Shown one piece after another: positions 10,313-20,890 of a DNA stretch of 64,000 nt; the stretch's first letter is position 1, and each line of letters opens with the position of its first letter. The stretch is from Pseudomonas sp. FeN3W (GTDB lineage Bacteria; Pseudomonadota; Gammaproteobacteria; Pseudomonadales; Pseudomonadaceae): the NCBI GenBank assembly GCA_030263805.2, contig CP136011.1:1-64000 (forward strand). The letters run 5' to 3'. The notes beneath the pieces are model-generated. The model ran no database searches. It was not told the DNA's origin and was given only the letters and a program-made list of their open reading frames with translations. The translations under genes and the position numbers were made by a program.

Positions 10313-10495
10313 AGGCTGATGTGGCGTTGGCGCCTGTCTTTCAGAAATTCAGCATCTCGATGGCAATTCTGCTGCCGCCCATAGATGAGGCCTGCTCCAC
10401 ATTTCTGATACTCTCGCCCCATCTTTCGGCAGGGACGCGGACGAGGTCATGAGCCTCAGCTACCTGCCATTTCGCATTGCAAGGTAGTACGCCCG

Positions 10496-12895
10496 ATGGC
10501 CATCAAGAAATCCGAACTCTATTCCTCCCTTTGGAAATCCTGCGACGAGCTGCGTGGCGGGATGGATGCCTCGCAGTACAAGGACTACGTCCTGGTGCTG
10601 CTGTTCGTGAAGTACGTGTCGGACAAGTATGCCGGCGACCCGAACTCGCTCATTGAGGTGCCGGAAGGCGGCAGCTTCGCTGACATGGTGGCGCTCAAGG
10701 GTGACAAGGAGATCGGCGACAAGATCAATCAGATCATCGCCCGCCTGGCCGAGGCCAATAACCTCACCGGCGTCATCGACGTAGCGGATTTCAACGACCA
10801 GGAGAAGCTCGGCAAGGGCAAGGAGATGGTCGACCGTCTGTCCAACCTGGTCAGCATCTTCAACTCGCCGGGGCTGGATTTCCGCAGCAACCGCGCTCAG
10901 GGCGACGACATCCTTGGCGATGCCTACGAATACCTAATGCGCCACTTCGCCACCGAGTCCGGCAAGAGCAAGGGGCAGTTCTACACCCCCGCAGAAGTGT
11001 CGCGGATCATGGCTCAGGTCATCGGCCTGGCCGGTGCTACCGACAGCAAGCAGAGCATCTATGACCCGACCTGCGGCTCGGGTTCGCTGCTATTGAAAGC
11101 GCACGACGAAGCCAAAAGCGTCACCGGTCTGGATCTGGCCATCTACGGTCAGGAAATGGACAACGCCACCAGCGCCTTGGCCAAGATGAACATGATCCTG
11201 CACGACTGCCCCACGGCGGAAATCTGGAAGGACAACACCCTGTCCGCGCCGCATTTCAAAGACCCGATGGGCAAGCTCAAGCTGTTCGACTTCATCGTCG
11301 CCAACCCGCCGTTCTCCACCAAGGCCTGGAGCAATGGCTTCAACCCGGCAGAGGATGAGTACAACCGCTTCAGCTACGGCATACCGCCTGAGAAGAATGG
11401 CGACTACGCCTTCCTCCTGCACATGCTCACCTCGCTGAAAAGCACCGGCAAGGCGGCGGTGATTCTGCCCCACGGCGTGCTGTTCCGGGGCGGTGCCGAG
11501 GCAGCCATCCGCAAGCGCATCCTCCAGCAGGGTTACATCAAAGGCATCATCGGCCTGCCGGCAAACCTGTTTTACGGCACCGGCATTCCTGCCTGCATCA
11601 TCGTGCTGGACAAGGAAGGCAGCGCCGGGCGCAAGGGCCTGTTCCTGATCGACGCCAGTAAGGGCTTTATTAAGGACGGCAACAAGAACCGCTTGCGTGA
11701 GCAGGACATCCACAAGATTGTCGATACCTTCACCCAGCAGATTGAGGTGGAGAAATTCGCTCGGCTGGTGCCAATGGCCGAGATTGAAGCCAACGACTTC
11801 AACCTGAATATCCCGCGCTATATCGACACCAGCGAAGCAGAGGATCTTCAGGACATCGAGGCCCACCTGCATGGCGGCATCCCCGAGCGTGATATCGACG
11901 CCCTGCATGCCTACTGGCAGGTAATGCCTAACCTGCGAGGCGCGCTGTTCGAGCCACTGCGCCCCGGCTACCTCAGCCTTAAAGTTGCCATCAGCGAGAT
12001 CAAGCCGACCATCTTCGGCCACCCCGAGTTCGAAGCCTTTCGCCAGACGGTGGCGGGCCTGTTCGAGGCCTGGCGTGCCGAACACCGCCCAAACCTCGCC
12101 GGCATCGCCATTGGCGATCAGCCCAAAGCGCTGCTCAAAGAGTTGGCCGAAGATCTGCTGCATCGCTTCGAAGCAGCACCGCTGCTGGATGCCTACGACG
12201 TCTACCAGCACATCCAGGACTATTGGTACGCCACCATGCAGGATGACGTATACCAACTGGTGATCGATGGCTGGCAGCCACTTATTGCCAGTGGCTCAAG
12301 CAAGGGCGAACCCAATACCGACCTGCTGCCCCCCGAGCTGATTGTGCGCCGCTACTACTCCAGCGAAGCCGCTGCCATTACCGAGCTGGAAGCCAAACGC
12401 GACGCCATCAGCCGCGAGCTGGAAGAGCTGGACGAAGATCAGGGAGGCGAAGACAGCCCTCTGGCCGAAGGCAAAACCGACAAGGGCAAGCTTACCGCTG
12501 CCAGCGTCAAGGCACGCCTGAAAGCCATCAAGCACGACCGCGACGCCGATGAAGAACGCCAGGCGCTGGAGCAATGCCTGGCGCTGATCGAGCGCGAAGC
12601 TGAGGCCAGTAAGAAGGTCAAAGCCGCGCAGAGGGTGCTGGATGCAAAGGTGCAGGCCCACTACGCCCAGCTAAGCGAAGCAGAGCTGAAAACCCTGGTG
12701 ATTGAAGATAAATGGCTGGCCACCCTGCAAACCGATGTACACACCGAACTTGATCGGGTCTCCCAAGCCCTCACTGGCCGTATCCGTCAACTAGCGGAGC
12801 GCTATGCCACACCGCTGCCGGCGCTGAATGCCGAGGTGGATGCGCTGGCGGCCAAGGTTAATGCGCATCTGGAAAAGATGGGGTTTTCGGTATGA
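10496..12895 (+). CDS. hsdM: Type I restriction-modification system DNA methyltransferase subunit HsdM
   Basis: A 799-aa N6-adenine methyltransferase. The N-terminal HsdM_N domain is clear from the first residues ('KKSELYSSLWKSCDELRGG'). The SAM-binding motif 'DPTCGSGSLLLKA' is near residue 190 and the catalytic 'NPPF' near residue 270. A long coiled-coil C-terminal extension (about residues 480-790) makes it larger than classical 500-aa HsdM proteins; this is a common variant. It overlaps hsdS by 4 bases. It modifies host DNA together with HsdS. hsdR downstream is frameshifted, so this may be modification only at present. Confidence 0.95.
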   Translation: MAIKKSELYSSLWKSCDELRGGMDASQYKDYVLVLLFVKYVSDKYAGDPNSLIEVPEGGSFADMVALKGDKEIGDKINQIIARLAEANNLTGVIDVADFNDQEKLGKGKEMVDRLSNLVSIFNSPGLDFRSNRAQGDDILGDAYEYLMRHFATESGKSKGQFYTPAEVSRIMAQVIGLAGATDSKQSIYDPTCGSGSLLLKAHDEAKSVTGLDLAIYGQEMDNATSALAKMNMILHDCPTAEIWKDNTLSAPHFKDPMGKLKLFDFIVANPPFSTKAWSNGFNPAEDEYNRFSYGIPPEKNGDYAFLLHMLTSLKSTGKAAVILPHGVLFRGGAEAAIRKRILQQGYIKGIIGLPANLFYGTGIPACIIVLDKEGSAGRKGLFLIDASKGFIKDGNKNRLREQDIHKIVDTFTQQIEVEKFARLVPMAEIEANDFNLNIPRYIDTSEAEDLQDIEAHLHGGIPERDIDALHAYWQVMPNLRGALFEPLRPGYLSLKVAISEIKPTIFGHPEFEAFRQTVAGLFEAWRAEHRPNLAGIAIGDQPKALLKELAEDLLHRFEAAPLLDAYDVYQHIQDYWYATMQDDVYQLVIDGWQPLIASGSSKGEPNTDLLPPELIVRRYYSSEAAAITELEAKRDAISRELEELDEDQGGEDSPLAEGKTDKGKLTAASVKARLKAIKHDRDADEERQALEQCLALIEREAEASKKVKAAQRVLDAKVQAHYAQLSEAELKTLVIEDKWLATLQTDVHTELDRVSQALTGRIRQLAERYATPLPALNAEVDALAAKVNAHLEKMGFSV

Positions 12896-14073
12896 GTACA
12901 GAGGTAATGTCAGGGTACAAGCTGACTGAAGTTGGATTAATTCCGGAAGAATGGGAAGTCAAACGTCTGGGAGAATGCTTAGCTAGCACTCCCCGCTACG
13001 GTATAAATGCAGCGGCAGTCCCATACTCAGATCGTCTCCCAGTCTACATTCGAATTACAGACATAAGTACAGACGGGCGCTTTTCTCCTGAAAAACTGGT
13101 ATCTGTTGATAATACACAAGCATCCAATTACTACCTATTGGATGGCGATATTGTTTTAGCACGCACAGGCGCCAGTGTTGGCAAGTCATATAAATATGAC
13201 ACTAGTGACGGCCCATTGGTTTTCGCTGGATTTTTAATTTTAATTCGACCAAACCCTACAAAGCTTGTATCAGGCTATATTTCTTCATATTTATCCACAA
13301 AAAAATACTGGGACTGGGTAGGTTTAATGTCCATGCGCAGTGGGCAGCCAGGAATAAATGGAAAAGAATACTCCCAATTACCTTTACCAATCCCCTCTAT
13401 AAGTGAACAGCGTGAAATATCTATCACGCTATTCGAAATCGACTATCTCATCAAAAACCTGGATAAAATAATCGCCAAAAAGCGCGATATCCAGCAAGCC
13501 GTCATGCAACAACTCCTAACCGGCCAACGCCGCCTGCCGGGGTTTAGTGGGGAGTGGCAGATGAAGATTCTGGGTGAAGTTTGCAAAATCACCACAGGAA
13601 AAAAAGATGTAAATGAGGGCAACCCATCGGGGCAGTACCCTTTCTTTACTTGCGCAAGAGACCACACTTATAGCGATCACTATTCGTTTGACTGTGAGGC
13701 TATACTTGTCGCCGGAAACGGAGAGGTTGGAAACCTAAACTATTACTTCGGGAAGTTTGAGGCCTATCAACGAACCTACGTTCTTTATGAATTCTATGCC
13801 AATACTAACTATATCTGGCACGCATTGAAATTTGGGTTGGCTGCTTCGCTCGGAATTGGGAAAATTGGATCTTCGATACCCTACATCAAGAAGTCCGACC
13901 TGACGAACTTTGAGCTCCCTCTCCCTGCCCCGGAGGAACAAGCTGCAATCGCAGCTACTATTTCTGATATGAGCGCTGAGCTCTCCGCCCTAGAAGCCCG
14001 CCGCGAGAAGGCCCGCCAACTCAAGCAGGGCATGATGCAGGAACTACTAACCGGCAGAATAAGACTAAAATGA
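12892..14073 (+). CDS. hsdS: Type I restriction-modification specificity subunit HsdS
   Basis: A 393-aa specificity subunit with two target recognition domains (about residues 5-160 and 215-360). Each is followed by a conserved helix carrying the same motif, 'QAVMQQLLTGQRRLPGF' and 'QGMMQELLTGRIRL'. The start overlaps the hsdM stop (ATGA). The TRD-coding DNA is much more AT-rich than hsdM and hsdR on either side, as expected when recognition domains are exchanged by recombination. It sets the split recognition sequence of the complex. Confidence 0.93.
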   Translation: MSTEVMSGYKLTEVGLIPEEWEVKRLGECLASTPRYGINAAAVPYSDRLPVYIRITDISTDGRFSPEKLVSVDNTQASNYYLLDGDIVLARTGASVGKSYKYDTSDGPLVFAGFLILIRPNPTKLVSGYISSYLSTKKYWDWVGLMSMRSGQPGINGKEYSQLPLPIPSISEQREISITLFEIDYLIKNLDKIIAKKRDIQQAVMQQLLTGQRRLPGFSGEWQMKILGEVCKITTGKKDVNEGNPSGQYPFFTCARDHTYSDHYSFDCEAILVAGNGEVGNLNYYFGKFEAYQRTYVLYEFYANTNYIWHALKFGLAASLGIGKIGSSIPYIKKSDLTNFELPLPAPEEQAAIAATISDMSAELSALEARREKARQLKQGMMQELLTGRIRLK

Positions 14074-14489
14074 GCAACAGCGATTGGATAGCATTAGCAG
14101 GAGCCCTGATATCGGCACTCAGTCTTGCCGTAGCTGGCTGGAGCCTGTGGTTTACTCATATTCAATGGAAAAAAGTTAGCAGCAAAGTTGCCATGATTGG
14201 TGACTCAGGAATGGCCTCCGAAGTTTTGCCTGCATGGTATACCCGCCGAATGATGGATGACTGGTGGCTTTTCGGCTTGCTAACCACAGATGGCACTATC
14301 ATTGCCATTCGAAGAATCACAGCAATCTCGGATGATGGAAAGTGGATGGATATTGAGCTTGCAGAAGCAGATGACGTCGAACACCTAAAACAACACCGTC
14401 CAGTTTTAACAGCAGTTGCACCTGATCGTCTTTCAGGATCCATTCAAATAGCAAATATCATCTCCGCCATCGAGTTACAAACAAGTTAG
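14070..14489 (+). CDS. Small membrane-anchored protein of unknown function
   Basis: A 139-aa protein with one N-terminal membrane segment (about residues 7-29, 'WIALAGALISALSLAVAGW') followed by a soluble domain with no recognised family. It starts within the hsdS stop codon (ATGA), so it is coupled to hsdS, and is followed 8 bases later by another small gene. This pair is inserted between hsdS and hsdR and is AT-rich like hsdS. I have no functional assignment. Confidence 0.65.
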   Translation: MSNSDWIALAGALISALSLAVAGWSLWFTHIQWKKVSSKVAMIGDSGMASEVLPAWYTRRMMDDWWLFGLLTTDGTIIAIRRITAISDDGKWMDIELAEADDVEHLKQHRPVLTAVAPDRLSGSIQIANIISAIELQTS

Positions 14490-14497
14490 GAGCGGGA

Positions 14498-14944
14498 ATG
14501 CAGGAAACCCAAGGCAAACCCACAATTAAAATTCACTGCAACCGTTTCAGGCAAGCGATACAAAAAATACCAGCTTCAGGGCGACCGATAGATTTTAGAA
14601 ATTTCCCCAGCGGTAGTTGTGGCTCTACCTCTGAATTGATCGGTACCTATTTGGAAAGTCTTGGTTTTGGAAAATTCTATTATGTGCACGGATCAAAGCC
14701 AGGAATCGAGTCACACGCATGGATAAAACAGGGCAGGCTCATAGTTGACTTAACTGCTGATCAATTTCACGAGATCAACATACCTGTGATGGTATTAGAT
14801 GAATCACCATGGCACAACGAGTTCGAGATATCAGCGTGCCATGCTATTGATCTGGTCGCCACAGATAAGACAGCATTTCTTCCATTACTCCCTTTTTACG
14901 AGAAAATTCTAAGAGTAATCCAAGAGAGCAATCATGAGCCTTAG
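14498..14944 (+). CDS. Transglutaminase/NlpC-like protein with C-H-D residues
   Basis: A 148-aa soluble protein. Three conserved-looking positions fall in the right order for a papain-like or transglutaminase-like fold: Cys in 'SGSCGSTSELIGTYL' (about residue 44), His in 'IESHAWIKQ' (about 79) and Asp in 'LIVDLTADQF' (about 89). The pattern helix-Cys, strand-His, strand-Asp is typical of this fold. Family and substrate are unknown. It lies 8 bases after the small membrane protein and before hsdR, so it is probably co-transcribed with the restriction genes. Confidence 0.55.
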   Translation: MQETQGKPTIKIHCNRFRQAIQKIPASGRPIDFRNFPSGSCGSTSELIGTYLESLGFGKFYYVHGSKPGIESHAWIKQGRLIVDLTADQFHEINIPVMVLDESPWHNEFEISACHAIDLVATDKTAFLPLLPFYEKILRVIQESNHEP

Positions 14945-15042
14945 CCCCATGAACAGCCCCTGAATTCGAGATCTATAGAGTTATAAATTAAAAACTTACA
15001 GACATGAAATTTGCAGCTGACAATAAACTAGGATAAATAGCA

Positions 15043-18000
15043 ATGAGCACCGTCGGCCAGATCGAAAAAATGACCCAGCAACGTGTGGTCACTCTGTTCC
15101 AGAGTCAGCTGGGCTACGAGTATCTGGGCGACTGGGCCGAGCGCTCCGGCAATGCGAATATCGAGCCCGAGTTGCTGCGCGGTTGGCTGGCAGAACAGGG
15201 TGTCGGGGCTAATTTGGCCAGCCGGGCTATTTTCGAACTAAACCGTGTAGCCAATGATGCCAGCAAGGGTCTGTATGACCGCAACAAAGCGGTGTACGAG
15301 CTGCTGCGCTATGGGGTGAAGATCAAGCCCGAGGTCGGCGAAAACACCAGACTGTGTGGCTGATCAACTGGAAACAGGCTGACAAGAACCACTTCGCCAT
15401 TGCCGAGGAAGTCACCGTCAAGGGCGCTGATGCCAAGGCCTATACCAAGCGCCCGGATATCGTGCTCTATGTAAATGGCATTGCCCTGGGCGTACTGGAG
15501 CTGAAGCGTTCCAAGGTGGCGGTGAACGAGGGCATTCGGCAGAACCTGGATAACCAGAAGGTCGAGTTTATCCAGCCGTTCTTCTCCACCCAGCAATTCG
15601 TGATGGCCGGCAACGATACTCAGGGCCTGCGCTACGGCACCATCCAGACCGGCGAGAAGTACTACCTCACTTGGAAGGAAGAAAACGCTGACAGCGCCGT
15701 TGCCGACAATCTGCTGGATCGGCATCTGCTTCAGCTGTGCAACAAGGCGCGCTTTCTGGAGCTGATCCACGACTACATCGTCTTCGACAGCGGGGTGAAG
15801 AAGCTCTGCCGGCACAACCAGTACTTCGGTATCCGCGAGGCGCAGCGCTACCTGCGTCGGCGCGAGGGCGGGATCATCTGGCACACCCAGGGCTCGGGTA
15901 AGTCCCTGACCATGGTCTGGCTGACCAAGTGGATTCGGGAAAACATCCAAGACTCGCGGGTGCTGATCATCACCGACCGCACCGAGCTGGATGAGCAGAT
16001 CGAGAAGGTATTTACCGGCGTTAACGAGCAGATCGTGCGTACCACCAGCGGTGCCGACCTGATCGACAAGCTCAACCAGCCATCGCCCTGGCTGCTGTGC
16101 TCACTGATCCATAAGTTCGGCACCCGCGAGGATGCCGATGTAGAAGACTTTGTGGAGGAGCTGCGCAAGAGCCTGCCGCCAGACTTCCGCGCCAAGGGCG
16201 ACCTCTATGTATTCGTCGACGAGTGCCACCGCACCCAGTCTGGCGAACTGCATAAGGCGATGAAAGCCATCCTGCCCAATGCCGTGTTTATCGGTTTCAC
16301 CGGCACGCCGCTGCTCAAGGCCGACAAGCAGAAGAGCATCGAGGTGTTTGGTCGCTACATCCACACCTACAAATTCGACGAAGCGGTGTCCGATGGCGTG
16401 GTGCTCGACCTGCGCTATGAAGCCCGCGACATCGATCAGAACATCACCTCGCAGCAGAAGATCGATCAGTGGTTCGAGGCCAAGACCAAGGGCCTGAACG
16501 ACCTAGCCAAAGCGCAGCTCAAGCAGCGCTGGGGCACCATGCAGAAAGTGCTGTCCAGCCAGTCGCGGCTGGAGAAGATCGTCGCCGACATCCTTCTCGA
16601 CATGGCCACCAAGCACCGCCTGGCTGATGGCCGTGGCAATGCGATGCTGGTCACCAGCAGCATCTTCGAAGCCTGCAAATGCTATGAGCTGTTCTGCAAA
16701 GCCGGGATGGGCGACATGTGCGCCATTGTCACCAGCTACAAGCCATCGCCTGCTGACATCAAGGGTGAAGCCACTGGCGAAGGACTGACCGAGAAGCTGC
16801 GTCAGTACGCCATCTACAACCAGATGCTCGGCGACAAAGATCCGGAGACCTTCGAGAAAGAGGTCAAACAGCGCTTCATCAAAGAGCCGGGCCAGATGCG
16901 CCTGCTCATCGTGGTGGACAAGCTGCTGACCGGTTTCGACGCGCCTTCAGCGACCTACCTCTACATCGACAAACAGATGCGCGACCACGGCCTGTTCCAG
17001 GCCATCTGTCGGGTCAACCGCCTGGACGGTGAAGACAAGCAGTACGGCTACATCATCGACTACAAGGACTTGTTCAAGCAGCTGGAAGGCGCCATCGGCG
17101 ACTACACCAGCGGTGCACTGGACGGTTACGACAAGGCCGATGTGGCGGGCCTGCTGGAAGACCGGCTGAGCAGAGGCCAGGAAGACCTTGAGGAAGCCCG
17201 CGAGGCGATCAAGGCCCTGTGCGAGCCAGTGGAGAAACCCAAGGACACGCCTGCCTATATCCGCTTCTTCTGCGGCACCGACTCGGGTAATGCCGAAGTG
17301 CTCAAAACCAACGAGCCGAAGCGGCTGAACTTGTACAAGATGACCTCCGCGCTGATTCGCTGCTTCGGCAATCTGGCCAACGAGCTGGAAGAAGCCGGCT
17401 ATAGCGCCAGAGAAATCAGCGAGATCAAGGATGAGGTTGATCACTTCACCAAGGTGCGCGACGAGGTGAAACTGGCCAGCGGTGACTACATCGACCTGAA
17501 GGCTTACGAGCCGGACATGCACTTTTTGATCGACACCTACATCCGGGCCGAGGACAGCGAGAAGATCTCAGCCTTCGATGATATGTCGCTGATCCAGCTG
17601 ATCGTGGAACGTGGTGTCGATGCGGTGGACGCTCTGCCCAAGGGCATCCGCGAAAGCCAGGAAGCCGTGGCCGAGACCATCGAGAACAACGTGCGCAAGT
17701 TGATCATTGATGAGTCGCCGATCAACCCGAAGTACTACGAGACCATGTCTTCGCTTCTCGACGCGCTGATCGCCAAGCGTAAGGAAGACGCCATCAGCTA
17801 CCAGGAATACTTGGATGAGGTGGTGAAGCTAGCTCAGCAGGCCAAGAACCCCACCAGCTCGACCAACTATCCTGGCTCGATCAATAGCGCCGCCCGCAAA
17901 GCGCTGTATGACAACCTGAGTCAGAATGCCGGCCTGGCATTGGCTGTGGATGCCGCTGTGCTGGACAGCCGGCAGGACGACTGGCGCGGCAATGCCATGA

Positions 18001-18149
18001 AGATCAAACGCGTACGCCTGGCTATCAAGCAAGTGCTGGATCAGTGGGGCAAAGACGCCGCTGAGGCCTTGGGCGACTATTCAGCAGGACAGGACAACGA
18101 ACGGCTGGATGCCTTGCTGGAACTGGTCAAGCATCAGCATGAGTATTGA
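15043..18149 (+). pseudogene. hsdR: Type I restriction subunit HsdR, frameshifted near codon 105
   Basis: Two frames together encode a complete HsdR of about 1,035 aa. The first gives 106 aa from ATG 15043. The second runs from about 15350 to 18149. It carries the PD-(D/E)XK nuclease strand 'RPDIVLYVNG...LELKRSK', Walker A 'TQGSGKS', the helicase motif 'VDECHR' and the long C-terminal domain. Family members read ...GENTETVWLI... at the break. Adding one G in 'caccagac' (about 15343-15347) restores this exactly. The site is not a homopolymer, so simple slippage is less likely. If real, restriction activity is lost while methylation remains. Confidence 0.85.
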
Positions 18150-18858
18150 GTCCCGCAATATCACTGTCAGCGGTTTGACCGTGGAGGTCGTGCGCAAGCC
18201 GATCAAGAACCTGCATCTGGGCGTTTATCCGCCGCAAGGACGTGTGCGTGTGGCCGCGCCGTTGGCGGTAGATGACGAAGCCGTGCGCCTGGCGGTGGTG
18301 GGCAAGCTGGGCTGGATCAAGCGCCAACGGGCCAAATTTCAGGCCCAGCCCCGGCAATCCCAACGGCGCATGGTCAGCGGCGAGAGCCATTACTTCCTGG
18401 GGCAGCGGTATCGCCTGCGCGTGCACGAGAGCAGTGGTATAGCACTGCATGTAACGCTGCGCGGTAAGGCCTGCATGGATCTGTTCGTGCGTCCGGAGAC
18501 CACCGTCGAGCGACGCGAGCAGGTGCTTCAGGACTTCTATCGTGCAGAGTTGAAGCGCCTAGTGCCAGAGCTGCTGGAAAAGTGGCAGCCGAAGCTAGGG
18601 GTTGAAGTAAGGGCCTGGGGCATCAAACGGATGAAGACCAAGTGGGGCACCTGCAACATCGAAGCCCGACGCATCTGGCTCAACCTGGAGCTGGCCAAGA
18701 AGCCCGTGCAATGCCTGGAGTACATCCTGGTGCATGAGCTGGCCCACCTGCATGAGCGGCATCACAACGAACGTTTCACCTCTCTCCTCGACCTCCATTT
18801 GCCGCAATGGCGAACTCTGCGCGAGGAGCTGAATAGTTCAGTGCTGACAGAGTTTTAA
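18139..18858 (+). CDS. YgjP-type (DUF45/M48-like) metallopeptidase
   Basis: About 239 aa starting at ATG 18139, inside the end of hsdR. The C-terminal zinc site 'VHELAHLHERHHNERF' (HExxH-like HELAH with a downstream His) and the 'KTKWGTCN' block before it identify the YgjP/DUF45 family of putative metallohydrolases. Genes of this family often travel as the last member of type I restriction operons, as here. Its substrate and role in the restriction locus are unknown. Confidence 0.85.
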   Translation: MSIESRNITVSGLTVEVVRKPIKNLHLGVYPPQGRVRVAAPLAVDDEAVRLAVVGKLGWIKRQRAKFQAQPRQSQRRMVSGESHYFLGQRYRLRVHESSGIALHVTLRGKACMDLFVRPETTVERREQVLQDFYRAELKRLVPELLEKWQPKLGVEVRAWGIKRMKTKWGTCNIEARRIWLNLELAKKPVQCLEYILVHELAHLHERHHNERFTSLLDLHLPQWRTLREELNSSVLTEF

Positions 18859-19034
18859 GCCAGTGTGGTGGGTGGACGCCAGATCTTTTGGTGCCCAAAG
18901 CAAGGCATGGCGCTAAGCGGTTGATGGCAGTTGTTGACCAGATTAATTAGCGAGAAGGGCGTGGAGCGGTGCGTATTAGCCAAGTACCGGCGAATAGCAG
19001 TCAGGCTGAATCCACGCCATGAAGATGCCAAATC

Positions 19035-19340
19035 TCATACTTCAAGCTCTATTTCCAACTTCTTGCGTAGAAGACGTCTTATCGCTTCCGTATCCAGTGC
19101 TGTATCAACTCGATTGAAGGCCCCCCAAATCTCCCAATATAAAAATCCCGGAGCAGTAAGAGCCAATTCTCCGCACTCGTTCTTAGCATTTTCCATCAAA
19201 CTATCCACTGCTTTTTGATAGTCATCCGGTACTGACTTGCCACATGTGTAATGCCAAAGGTGATAGTACTCCTTCTTGAGTTCACATAAATCCTCAATCA
19301 ACTTCGCGAGGATCCGATGCTGTTCGGCTATCGTCGGCAT
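19035..19340 (-). CDS. Small hypothetical protein
   Basis: A 101-aa soluble, strongly helical protein ('RILAKLIEDLCELKKEYYHLWHYTCG'). The ATG at 19340 has an AGGA upstream. I do not recognise a family. It stands alone, convergent to the metallopeptidase gene, with about 150 bases before the next leftward gene. Its regular composition and ribosome binding site support a real gene. Confidence 0.6.
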   Translation of the reverse strand: MPTIAEQHRILAKLIEDLCELKKEYYHLWHYTCGKSVPDDYQKAVDSLMENAKNECGELALTAPGFLYWEIWGAFNRVDTALDTEAIRRLLRKKLEIELEV

Positions 19341-19487
19341 TGATACATATTCCTAGTAGTGGCTACACACGGAAAGTGTAGATGACTCTTAGCTATACAT
19401 ACATCAACATATACACCAAAGATCTGATATCAGCCAGGCCTTACCAAGGGAATGGCAGGTCAATCTACATTGCATAAGCAGCCTAAG

Positions 19488-19844
19488 CTAGTTCAAGAGG
19501 CGCCAGGGCAAGCGCAACCTAGCTTCCCCAGAAGCTTTGAAATGCATCAGCGAATACCATCCGATTTTGCGTTCAAAAGTCGCGATCACGTAGAAACTGC
19601 CGCTCGTTGTATGTAGTACCCAGAAGCCGCTTTCTTTATAAAGGTGGATAACATCGGATGTGCGAATTGTTGTCCCTTCCCTGAATACTTTACATGAGCT
19701 GTGATGACTGAAAACGCGACCCACGGCAGACCTAGCGAAGATATGGACATCAGTGAGGTATCCAGTCACGCGCCATGAAAATTGGGTGTTTTGTGCTTTT
19801 ATTAGACACAGCTTTGTGCGCCTGGAAAGCTCTGTCATAGGCAT
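19488..19844 (-). CDS. Hypothetical protein, third gene of a small leftward operon
   Basis: A 118-aa protein starting at ATG 19844, which overlaps the stop of the upstream gene (TGATG), so translation is probably coupled. The sequence has alternating strands ('GFWVLHTTSGSFYVIATFERKIGWYSL') and is compatible with a small beta-rich domain. No family is recognised. Confidence 0.55.
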   Translation of the reverse strand: MPMTELSRRTKLCLIKAQNTQFSWRVTGYLTDVHIFARSAVGRVFSHHSSCKVFREGTTIRTSDVIHLYKESGFWVLHTTSGSFYVIATFERKIGWYSLMHFKASGEARLRLPWRLLN

Positions 19845-20242
19845 CAAAAAATCCGTCCGAGAGTCTCAAGAGAAGCTCTTGTTCTGATGCCATCTCCCAT
19901 TAAAATATAAACTGTACTTAGGGTTTGGAAAATGAACCCTTGCTCGAATTTGTGTAGATAGCTTGTGCGCACAAAGTCGCCTACATCCCAACGGCGCTGA
20001 CTATCGTAAATCACTGTGTGTGCGTAGATGACGACTGGTTGACGGTTAGTTCTAGTCAACTCGTTGAGTTGCGCTGAGGTGACGTCCAGATCTATCCAGC
20101 GCCAATCAGAAATGAGGCAGTACTCAGAGTATGGGTGGCGCTCACGGGCAATCCGAACAGCCTCATCCTGACTGACCTTTGCTCCAGGCATCTGTATTCC
20201 ATCGCCGTAGAGCAGATCGGTTATCTCATGCAATTCTTTCAT
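19844..20242 (-). CDS. DUF6957 family protein
   Basis: A 132-aa protein of a type common in Pseudomonas islands and, as I remember it, named DUF6957. Features are 'VRIARERHPYSEYCLISDWRWIDLD' and 'VIYAHTVIYDSQRRWDVGDFVRTSYL'. It starts 4 bases after the stop of the upstream gene and overlaps the downstream one, so the three genes form an operon. Function unknown. Confidence 0.65.
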   Translation of the reverse strand: MKELHEITDLLYGDGIQMPGAKVSQDEAVRIARERHPYSEYCLISDWRWIDLDVTSAQLNELTRTNRQPVVIYAHTVIYDSQRRWDVGDFVRTSYLHKFEQGFIFQTLSTVYILMGDGIRTRASLETLGRIF

Positions 20243-20245
20243 CGC

Positions 20246-20692
20246 TTATCCACCGTAATACCGACGCGCAGGTGGCTCGGCGGTGTAGAGCACTACATCA
20301 GACCCCATCTGAACTTGACTAGCCATCAGTTTGGTCGGCCCTCCGAATTGATAGCAATTGAACTTGGTGTGCACGAGATGGAATATTTCGCCCCGCTTGG
20401 TTCGCTGCTCGATCAGTTTTAATACATCAGCAACTGCAATTCCCTTGTTGTCAGGAAAATCGCAGCTTACGACCGCTTGAAAGCTTCGGATGAATAACCC
20501 TTCTCCTGGTTCTTTGAGCGTCCGCTTAATGATCTCGGGATCATTTGTAGCTATTGTATTTACAACACCATTGGTTTCGGTACTGGCCAGCGTAATGCTC
20601 ATCCAGCGCTCGCTGCCTTTCTTATTGAGGCACCAAAGTCCTGCGCTTTCTGACTTGAACTCAAAGTCTATATGTCCGGCTTGAGCAACCAT
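20246..20692 (-). CDS. Hypothetical protein, first gene of a small leftward operon
   Basis: A 148-aa soluble protein with an excellent GGAGG ribosome binding site before ATG 20692. It has no signal peptide and no family known to me. Mixed alpha/beta composition ('SFQAVVSCDFPDNKGIAVADVLKLIEQRTKRGEIFHLV'). It heads the operon that continues with the DUF6957 gene. Confidence 0.6.
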   Translation of the reverse strand: MVAQAGHIDFEFKSESAGLWCLNKKGSERWMSITLASTETNGVVNTIATNDPEIIKRTLKEPGEGLFIRSFQAVVSCDFPDNKGIAVADVLKLIEQRTKRGEIFHLVHTKFNCYQFGGPTKLMASQVQMGSDVVLYTAEPPARRYYGG

Positions 20693-20890
20693 GGTGTTCC
20701 TCCGCTTAAAATATCTGTTCAGTCGCTATGCCGCCGTGGAGGCGGGGTGTCATTCAGGGCGGCAGGAGCAGAAGCTGGACATCGCTCTTTGCGGACTCGG
20801 TTAGGGGGCCGCTGGCTGCAATCACACCTGCTTGGCTGGTGCCAAGGATTTCAATTGGCATTTATTGACGGGGGTTTCTGATAAGATCAT

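Noticed and set aside
11090..12256. 388-aa open frame on the minus strand
   Set aside because: Lies wholly opposite hsdM, whose family match is certain; a by-product of GC-rich codon use.
15309..15950. 213-aa open frame on the minus strand, with similar ones up to 18032
   Set aside because: Shadows of hsdR; no independent support.
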